In this document: in pieces, positions 57,532 to 64,000 of the stretch
How positions within the stretch are numbered: position 1 is the first letter of the stretch
How the letters are laid out: each line of letters starts with the position of its first letter
Assembly (NCBI GenBank): GCA_943736015.1
Contig: OX031062.1
Coordinates: 32,275,462 to 32,339,461 of the forward strand
Length of the DNA: 64,000 nt
From: Tridacna crocea
Lineage: Eukaryota; Mollusca; Bivalvia; Cardiida; Cardiidae
Reading direction: 5' to 3'
Program-made: the position numbers and the translations under genes
The notes under the pieces: model-generated
What the model was told of the DNA's origin: nothing
The model's database searches: none
What the model saw: only the letters and a program-made list of their open reading frames with translations

Positions 57532-57673
57532 TAATAAATTTATTAGCTGCATAAGGAGTTGAAAATCTTTCGCAGAGTCCCGCATGCAGATGACAGTAGC
57601 CAGAGCTAAGTTAGGTCAAGAATTCAATCATACTTTATATGATAATAGAGGTCATCTATTTCATGTCAGTTTT

Positions 57674-59250
57674 TAGCTCACCTGAGCACAACATGCTCAA
57701 GGGGAGCTTTTAGGATCACCCGGTGTCTGTCGTGCGTCAGTGCGTCGTCAACATTTCTTCAAACATCAACTCCTCCTAAACCGCTGGGCCAATTTGGACC
57801 AAACTTGGCTGGAATGTTCCTTGGGAGGTCCTCTTTAAAAATTTTTCACAGAATTTGATTCCGTCAAAAACTCTGGTTGCCATGGCAAAGAAATGGAATT
57901 TTTTAGGAAATTCTTTAAAAATCTTCTTCTCTGAAACTGCTGGCGAGATTTTAAAATAACTTCACAAAGATGTTCCTTTGGTGACCTTTTTCAAAAAGTG
58001 TTCACAAAATTGTGTCCCGTCAAGAAACATGGCTCTGGTGAATGGTGGCTTCTTACACTATACAGAAATGAAGAAATTCTTAAAAAATCTTCTTCTCTGA
58101 AACCGCTGGCCAGATTTTAAAATAATTTCACAGAGATGTTCCTTTGGTGACCCTTTTCAAAAACTGTTCGCGAAATTCTGATCCTTCAAGAAACATGGCT
58201 CTGGTGAATGGGGGTTTCTTGCACTATACAGAAATGAAGAAATTCTTAAAAATTCTTCTTCTCAGAAACCGCTGGCCAGATTTTAAAATTATTTCACAGA
58301 GATGTTCCTTGGATGACCCTCTTCAAAAATTGTTCGCGAAATTTTGATCCGTCAAGAAACATGGCTCTGGTGAATGGGGGTTTCTTGCACCAAACAGAAA
58401 TGAAGAAATTCTTGAAAATTCTTCTTCTCTGAAACCGCAGGCCAGATTTTGAAATAATTTCACAGAGATGTTCCTTGGATGACCCTTTTCAAACATTGTT
58501 CGTGAAATTTTGATGGGTCAAGAAACCTGGCTTTGGTGAATAGGGGCTACTTGCGATATACATGTAGGGAAATGAAGAAATTTCTTTAAAATTCTTCTTC
58601 TCTCGAATGGCTGGTCAGATTTTGAAATAATTTCACAGAAATGTTCCTTTGGTGACCCTTTTCAAAAAGTGTTCGTGAAATTTTTATTCATCAAGAACCA
58701 TGGTTCTGGTGAATGGGGGCTACTTGCACTATAGGGCAATGAAGAAATTCTTAAAAAATCTTCTCAGAAACCGCTGGCCAGATTTTGAAAATTTTTCACA
58801 GAGATATTCCTTTGGTGACCCTTTTCAAAAATTGTTCGTGAAAGTATGATTCATCGAGAAACATTGCTCTGGTGAATGGGGGCTACTTGCACTATACCGA
58901 AAGGAAGAAATTCTTGAAAATTCTTCTTCTCTGAAACAGCTGGTCAGATTTGAAAATTGTTTCATGGAAATATTCCTTGAATGGCCTTTTTCAAAATTTG
59001 TTTGCAAAATTTGATAGGTCAAGATACATGGCTCTGGTGAATGGGGGCTACTTGCACTGTACGGAAATTAAGAAACTCCTAAAAATTCTTCTTTTTTGAA
59101 ACTGCTGGTCAGATTTTGAAAGGACTTTACTGGTGACCTTTTAAATAATGATTTTGTTTCCAGTGTTTCAATACCTTCAAAAAAAAAAAAAGGCTATGGT
59201 CCTCCCAAAAATTCAGTTGAGCGATCCAGGGCCATCTTGGCCCTCTTATT
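57674..59250 (-). mobile_element. HINE-like element abutting the TBK1-like gene
   Basis: The plus strand starts TAGCTCACCTGAGCACAACA and ends GCGATCCAGGGCCATCTTGG, CCCTCTTA. About eight ~175-bp units (GCTCTGGTGAATGGGGGCTA, TTCTTCTTCTCTGAAACCGC, AATTTCACAGAGATGTTCCT). Its right edge is ~80 bp from the first recognisable TBK1-like exon. Confidence 0.85.
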
Positions 59251-59328
59251 CTAGTTATAGTTGCTCTGGTGGCTACTTTTTACATTCTTTTATTCAAGTT
59301 TAATAATATAAATTATTGTATGTTCCAG

Positions 59329-59379
59329 ATAAGGGAGATGTAGTTTTATACAGAATCAGACTGCTATGCTTCTTCCAGT
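59329..59379 (+). promoter_or_regulatory. Probable 5'UTR part of the first TBK1-like coding exon
   Basis: Acceptor-like TGTTCCAG ends at 59328 and the open exon then runs to the kinase ATG at 59380. If used, an upstream non-coding exon must exist, and it would lie beyond the HINE-like repeat ending near 59250. No TATA box is evident just upstream. The alternative is an exon starting at 59379, after TTCCAG. Confidence 0.35.
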
Positions 59380-61782
59380 ATGTCATCTATTTTGAGAGGC
59401 TCCTATAATTTTCTCTGGGACCTGAGCAAACCATTGGGTCAAGGAGCCACGAGTATGGTTTACAGAGGACGGAATAAAGTTAGTGCAGTATTCATTTGTA
59501 AAATGTTCACATGTAATAGAGCCTAGAAATTCATTTAATATTTGTAGAAACGAAATGTTGAAAACCTATTGAATTTGAAACTGCACAATATGAAAAGGTG
59601 GAGTACAGGTTATGGTAGTTGTTCTGTTTTTGTCATAAGCAAACAGAAAGGCTGTCTGACTCTCCATCTAGCAGCTCAAATAAAATGTTTTATTATCCCC
59701 CCTTCCCCCACAAAGTGGAGGGGGTATACTGGAATTGCCATGTGGCTGTCTGTTCGTCTGTCTTTCTGTATACATAAATTTGTCAGGTGAAATGCTCTGA
59801 CACTTTTTTAGGTACAGACCTCAAACTTACATACAGTGTTCCTATATATGAAGTTGAACATGTGCAATTTCCATGACCCCAATGTGAATTCTTGCAGAAT
59901 TATTTCCCCTTGAACTTACTTCAACTCTTACTTTTGTACTAAACCATTCTGCATTCGATGACAAAGACCTGTTTTGTGACAATGAGTTGGTAGTGGATAT
60001 GATCACGTTTATGGATAGCTCTAGTTGGGATTACTCACTGAATGAACAAGAGTTTTCTCCTTCACAGCCAGGGGAGGGGGGGGGTCACAAGTTTTACATA
60101 GGATTATATATTAAAAACTTTAGAAAAAATCTTCTGGTAATGAAACGCAAGGCTGAGGGCTATTGAAGTTGGCATATAACTTCATCTGATAGACCGCTGC
60201 TAAGATTATTAAAAATTGTAGTCACAGGGTCAAAATTGGCCCAGGCCCCAATGCGCTACAAGTTTATCATTGGCTTATACATTTGTAGTGAAAACTTAAA
60301 AATCTTCTTGTCATACTTTTTGCCTGTTCTTAACCCATTACCACACGAGAAAATTTTAGACCGGTCCAAATTGAAAGCATTTGCAGACGACAACATAAAG
60401 GTGACTGAAAAATTGAAATTTGTCCTGGGAAGGGTAGAAAACACTGTGGGAAAAGGAGAAAATGCTGGTTACCAGCATTTTCTCCTTTTCCCACAGTGTT
60501 TTCACAAGCCTTCTTTCTCATGGGCGTCAAAAGTAGGGATTGTGTGGTAATGGGTTAACTTATACTTTTTGTCTGTTCTAAACTTATCACACTTTTTGTC
60601 TGTTTTGTTATTATTAACAGAGCACAGGGGAAGAAGTAGCAGTCAAAGTTTTCACACAGGCTGGGAACCTGCGTCCTAAAGATGTACAGATGAGGGAGTA
60701 TGAGGTCATGAGAAAACTCAAGCACAAAAATATTGTGGCACTACTTGCTATTGAAGAAGAGGTAGACATCTTGATTACCAGTATTTCATCAACATAATGA
60801 GGACACAAAACTTAGTTCAACTGAAAAAGTTTATGACAAACATGATGATTATAATACTTTTACATTTCAAATATAGTGTTACATCTAGGATTTTCATATG
60901 AAGGGACATTCAGATACACTCCAGAAACTTGGTGAAGAAAAAGCTTCTTTTTGAGGGACATTACATACCTTCCAAAACCAAGAAATTTTGGTATTCTCAA
61001 CAAAATGTAATGAAACATGTTTTGCAGTGCATATTTCTTTCATTTTGGAAAAACATAAATAAGTATGGAAAACTGATTTCTAGGTCTTTATCATGAAGAA
61101 GGATCACTTGTAGGTTTGTCCAAATCGAAAGCATTTGCAGACGAAGAAATAAAAGTGGCTGAAAATTTGAAATTTGTTTTTTGAAGGGTAGAAAACATTG
61201 TGGGAAAAGGAGAAAAAGCTGGTAACCAGCATTTTCTCCTTTTCCCACAATGTTTTCTGAAGGTTTCTTTCTCAGTGTCGTCTAAAGTAGCGATTGTGTG
61301 GTAAAGGTTTAACATAGATATGCACGCTAAATTACCAAAGCTGTCGATGCGCCATAAAATAACATTCATTCATTGTTAACATAATAGTTATCTTTCATCT
61401 CTTACCTAGTAACAAAACTTTAGATGTGTGCAGATGTTAAGTGCACCAGTGGTTGAGAGGTAGAGCATCAGCCTGGTAACAAGAGGGTCCCAAGCTTGAT
61501 GCCTGGGAAGTAGTGTCAAGTTTGGAATTTCTTATTGGTGACCATCTCTTTCTCCTTTTCCCCTCAGTGCTTTCGAAGGTCTATCCCTTGGGTGATTAAA
61601 GGGTGGAATTATGAGGTAGAGTGGTTGAGGATTTACTTTTTTTTTTTTTCAGCAAGGTTCACGCAATAAGGTCATAGTTATGGAGCTGACAGATCATGGA
61701 AGCTTGTTTAATCTATTAGAAGATCCTAAAAATGCCTATGGTTTACCTGAAGAAGAGTTTCTCATTGTGTTTGAGCATGTTT
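59380..61782 (+). CDS. TBK1: TBK1/IKK-epsilon-like serine/threonine kinase, 5' three coding exons (gene continues past window)
   Basis: Seen: three exons in one reading order. Exon 1, 59380-59478, starts at ATG ([16 protein letters not shown]...) and ends in donor GTTAGT, phase 0. Exon 2, 60621-60761, follows acceptor ...TTAACAG and ends before GTAGAC, phase 0. Exon 3, 61653-61782, follows a T-rich tract plus CAG and ends before GTATGT, phase 1. Joined they give 123 residues. Motifs: glycine loop GQGATSMV (about residues 20-27), VAVK with the ATP-binding lysine at residue 42, [18 protein letters not shown] with the alpha-C glutamate, [13 protein letters not shown], and [17 protein letters not shown]. 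Established knowledge: these blocks match the N-lobe of animal TBK1/IKK-epsilon kinases, cytosolic kinases that phosphorylate IRFs and related substrates downstream of STING/MAVS/TRIF-type adaptors. HRD, DFG, the ubiquitin-like and coiled-coil domains would lie downstream of 64000. The 5' boundary is ambiguous: an acceptor CAG at 59326-59328 would give a UTR-containing exon, another CAG at 59376-59378 sits just before the ATG. Invertebrates often have one gene for this pair, so TBK1 versus IKK-epsilon cannot be separated here. Confidence 0.9.
59697..60020 (+). repeat. Dispersed repeat in TBK1 intron 1
   Basis: CCCCACAAAGTGGAGGGGGT then TCTGTCTTTCTG..AAATTTGTC and AAAGACCTGTTTTGTGACAA. Its sister copy is in intron 3 at 61808-62120. 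Confidence 0.7.
60068..60300 (-). repeat. HINE-type tandem units (fragment) in TBK1 intron 1
   Basis: GGGTCACAAGTTTTACATAG and CACAGGGTCAAAATTGGCCC match the units of 46103-47512; no ends are present. Confidence 0.6.
60334..60554 (+). mobile_element. TTAA-family palindromic MITE in TBK1 intron 1, type copy
   Basis: TTAA at 60330-60333 and 60555-60558. Both termini read CCCATTACCACAC inward. A 67-bp perfect palindrome at 60437-60503 (33-bp arms, one central base). TTAA target plus CCC-starting TIRs is piggyBac-like; Kolobok also uses TTAA. No coding capacity. Confidence 0.95.
61086..61308 (+). mobile_element. TTAA-family palindromic MITE in TBK1 intron 2
   Basis: Palindrome 61191-61257; right end TGTGGTAAAGG before TTAA at 61309-61312; left end worn. 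Confidence 0.8.
61400..61625 (+). mobile_element. TTAA-family MITE remnant whose centre is replaced by tRNA-like sequence
   Basis: The left TIR-like CTTACCTAGTAACAAAACTT and the right half (CTCCTTTTCCCCTCAGTGCT ... GAGGTAGAG) frame a tRNA-like insert at 61441-61517. Confidence 0.5.
61441..61517 (+). repeat. tRNA-like SINE-head sequence in TBK1 intron 2
   Basis: CCAGTGGTTGAGAGGTAGAG (A-box-like) and AAGCTTGATGCCTGGG (weak B box) in tRNA order. Not a functional tRNA by eye. Confidence 0.5.
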
Positions 61783-61807
61783 GTATGTATATTGTTTCCT
61801 ATTTTTA

Positions 61808-62120
61808 TTATAACCTCACAACGTAGTGGGGGTAGCCATGGCTGCCTATCTGTCTGTCCGTCCGTCTGTCCGTAGACACAAATTTGTCCTTAGCAATACT
61901 CCTACAGTTTTCACATACTGAACTCAACATCATACACAGGGTTCCTATATGTATGATGTTGTGCATGTGCAATTTTCATGGCCCTGCTGTGATTTGTTAG
62001 GGAATTTTCTCCCCTTGAACTTTTTTTAACTCTAACTATTGCACTAAACCATTCTACATTCTGTAACAAAGACCTGTTTTATGACAAGGAGCTGGTGGGG
62101 GGTATAATCACATTTAGTTA
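61808..62120 (+). repeat. Dispersed repeat in TBK1 intron 3
   Basis: Second copy of the 59697 repeat: GTAGTGGGGGTAG, CTGTCTGTCCGTCCGTCTGT, AAAGACCTGTTTTATGACAA. Confidence 0.7.
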
Positions 62121-62476
62121 TAGCTCAACTATATACAAGACCTTAATATACAGTCCTTTGTACAAGGTTATTTCTATCCTCATACATGTAGGTAACTGAG
62201 AAAACTGTTTTAACAGTAGTTTGATAGTCATTCATACCATGATCCGGGAAGGCATCCTAAATAGCTCTGAGGTCAATTTGTTTCACTCACAATCCAGAGA
62301 TCACATGGTTTGATCTTGTAACTGTTTGGTGATTTCTTGGACTATCAGAGTAAAGGGACTTGGACTAGCATGTAATGATAAAATAATTTGATGGGGGTGG
62401 TCTCTTCCATAATAGGGAAGTGATTTAGTTTTTTTTTTGTATCATGTTTAATACTCATCACTATTAGCTGTTTTAA

Positions 62477-62698
62477 CTATTTACCTGGTATTATAATTTG
62501 AGGCTCTTCCATTTCAGCAGCAAATAAAGATATGATGTCAAAAATGTGGACAAATGAGGATACAGATATCTGACTGAGTGGAAAACATTGTGGGAAAAGG
62601 AGAAATTGCTCGTTACGAGCAATTTCTCCTTTTCCCACAATGTTTTCAAAAGCTGTCTGTTGTTGATACGTCAAAATGAGTATCTGTGGAGTAAAGGG
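62477..62698 (+). mobile_element. TTAA-family palindromic MITE in TBK1 intron 3, variant centre
   Basis: TTAA at 62473-62476 and 62699-62702. The perfect 67-bp palindrome (62581-62647) has centre GCTCGTTACGAGC in place of GCTGGTTACCAGC. Confidence 0.93.
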
Positions 62699-62968
62699 TT
62701 AAGAAAAACAATACATTAATCTTCATGGCCCTGATGTTGTCATAGGCTTCATAATGCCAAAATTATCTTTCTTTTGTAATATCTCAGTTATTACTACATA
62801 TATATACTTAAACTTAGACAAGCTACTTTCTATCAAGGGCAGGTAGCTATCTTTATATTTTTGACACACATATGCCCTTTTTTTTACTTGAAATTTCTCT
62901 GAAAATCGAGCAGTTGCAGCCAAACCTCGGCACCTGCATGCAGTGCTCTTTTTTCATGTTTTGTGTAA

Positions 62969-63190
62969 CTCTTTACCAGATGACAAAATTTTAGCCCTGT
63001 TCAATATGAAAGCATTTGCAAACGACAATTCCAATGTAGCTCAAACAGTGCAACTGTTTAGTGATAAGTTACAAAACATTGTGGGAAAAGGAGAAAATGC
63101 TGGTTACCAGCATTTTCTCCTTTTCCCACAATGTTTTCAAAAGGCTTCCTTCCAGAGGTCGTCAGAAGTCGACATTGTGTGGTAAAGGGG
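62969..63190 (+). mobile_element. TTAA-family palindromic MITE in TBK1 intron 3
   Basis: Ends CTCTTTACCAGA and GTGTGGTAAAGGG; near-perfect palindrome 63072-63138. Right TTAA absent. Confidence 0.85.
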
Positions 63191-63298
63191 TCATCATGAC
63201 TCCAGATGTCTGTTACGGGTGACATAGACTGAGGTCAGATTATAAGTATGTAAAGTCTGATCCTGATCAGATCTGTTGATTAATAATATAATGGTTTA

Positions 63299-63491
63299 GC
63301 CCTTTACTAGGAGACAGATTTTAGACTTGTCTGCTTTGCAAGCACTTGCAGAGGACTAACATGGTTCAAATTTTGAATCTGTGTGTGAAAGGGTAAAAAA
63401 CATTGTGTCTTCCACTATTTTCTCTTTTTTTTTCCCCACAATATTTAACAAATCTTCTCCACCAGGGTCAGTAAAATTATGTGGTAAAGGG
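63299..63491 (+). mobile_element. TTAA-family MITE, decayed centre
   Basis: Ends GCCCTTTACTAGGAGACAG and TGTGGTAAAGGG; the central palindrome is broken (AACATTGTGTCTTCCACTAT). Confidence 0.7.
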
Positions 63492-63494
63492 ATA

Positions 63495-64000
63495 AGCTTT
63501 ACTCACGTGTGTTTATAACAAAAAATGGATCCAGAAGAAAGGTTTACAGTATATAATGTATTGCATGTATTCTGATACATGCAACATGGAAGTTTAAAGA
63601 TTGGGTTTTTTGAAATTCACACTGACATATAGAAGGAAATTAATGCTGTAGTAATTGATTTCATGTTTGAACAACCCTGAGAAAAAGATCCCTATCAGAG
63701 ACAAATCCTATCGTTGGAGCCCCATCTCATTGTTTTATGGCAAATCATTTTGGACAAAACTTGGTCTAAAAGTATGCTGTTTCATGAAGGAGAGCAAAGT
63801 ACATCATATTATTCAAAATACCAACGACAGGATTTTACATGTAATTTTAGACTTGAGGAAGCTAATGGTCTTCTCAAAAGAAGATTAGATCAGTCTTTCA
63901 TGTTATTGTTTATCACTCATTTCCAACCTGTAACTATTTCGGTTTCTAAATAAAAAAGGGGGAATTCTTCTACAATCATATGCTTTCAGTAAGATTGAAA
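63495..64000. other. TBK1 intron 3 continuation, no exon seen
   Basis: Two overlapping frames (63655-63888, 63714-63953) show none of the kinase blocks expected next (the segment leading to HRD), so the next TBK1 exon must lie beyond the window. Confidence 0.5.

Noticed and set aside
63655-63953. Next TBK1 exon
   Set aside because: Neither overlapping frame contains the expected kinase blocks before HRD, and the flanks lack suitable splice sites.

Overview
The window is eukaryotic and very poor in genes. It looks like an invertebrate genome, most probably a bivalve mollusc. This rests on my recollection of repeat families I associate with bivalves (the 'GAGGGCCATGATGGCCCT ... GCTCACCTGAG' tandem-repeat elements, the 'GGACATCTGCCCCC' arrays, the 'GCCTGCGCAGTCCGCGCAGGC' palindromes) and on the one clear host gene; no species call is possible from the sequence alone. 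The DNA is AT-rich, has no operon-like layout, and nearly all open frames are chance frames through repeats.

The only confident protein-coding gene is at the right end on the + strand: the first three coding exons (59380-59478, 60621-60761, 61653-61782) of a TBK1/IKK-epsilon-type kinase, the innate-immune kinase of STING/IRF and NF-kB signalling. They give 123 residues: the glycine loop, the ATP-binding lysine, the alpha-C glutamate and the lead-in to the hinge and following helices. The catalytic HRD/DFG part and the rest of the gene lie beyond base 64000. Its introns hold tRNA-like sequence, a dispersed repeat and five palindromic miniature elements.

Everything else is mobile DNA. (1) 0-4 kb: Helentron/HINE-like elements with ~170-bp tandem cores and a 49-bp satellite. 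(2) 4.4-15 kb: inverted-repeat elements, including an ~880-bp palindrome and a three-level nest at 12.97-14.89 kb. (3) 15-28 kb: palindromic MITEs, tRNA-like repeats, and two weak candidates for small spliced genes (17.6 and 27.8 kb). (4) 29-32 kb: a degenerate PIF/Harbinger transposase and an unidentified minus-strand open frame. (5) 33-38 kb: three consecutive HINE-like arrays. (6) 38.5-43 kb: Harbinger-type and foldback elements. (7) 43.5-48.4 kb: a non-LTR retrotransposon whose 5' segment is inverted (twin-priming structure) and which carries two later insertions. (8) 48.9-59.3 kb: a second foldback element, HINE arrays and a 1.8-kb Harbinger-type element nested in one of them.

The most unusual signals are: a family of TTAA-flanked elements centred on 67-bp near-perfect palindromes whose arms change in pairs between copies; foldback elements whose arms are short tandem arrays, one with a clean 9-bp target duplication; a TIR-less ~330-365-bp element with 7-10-bp target duplications; and the twin-primed LINE. 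I see no complete new gene system.
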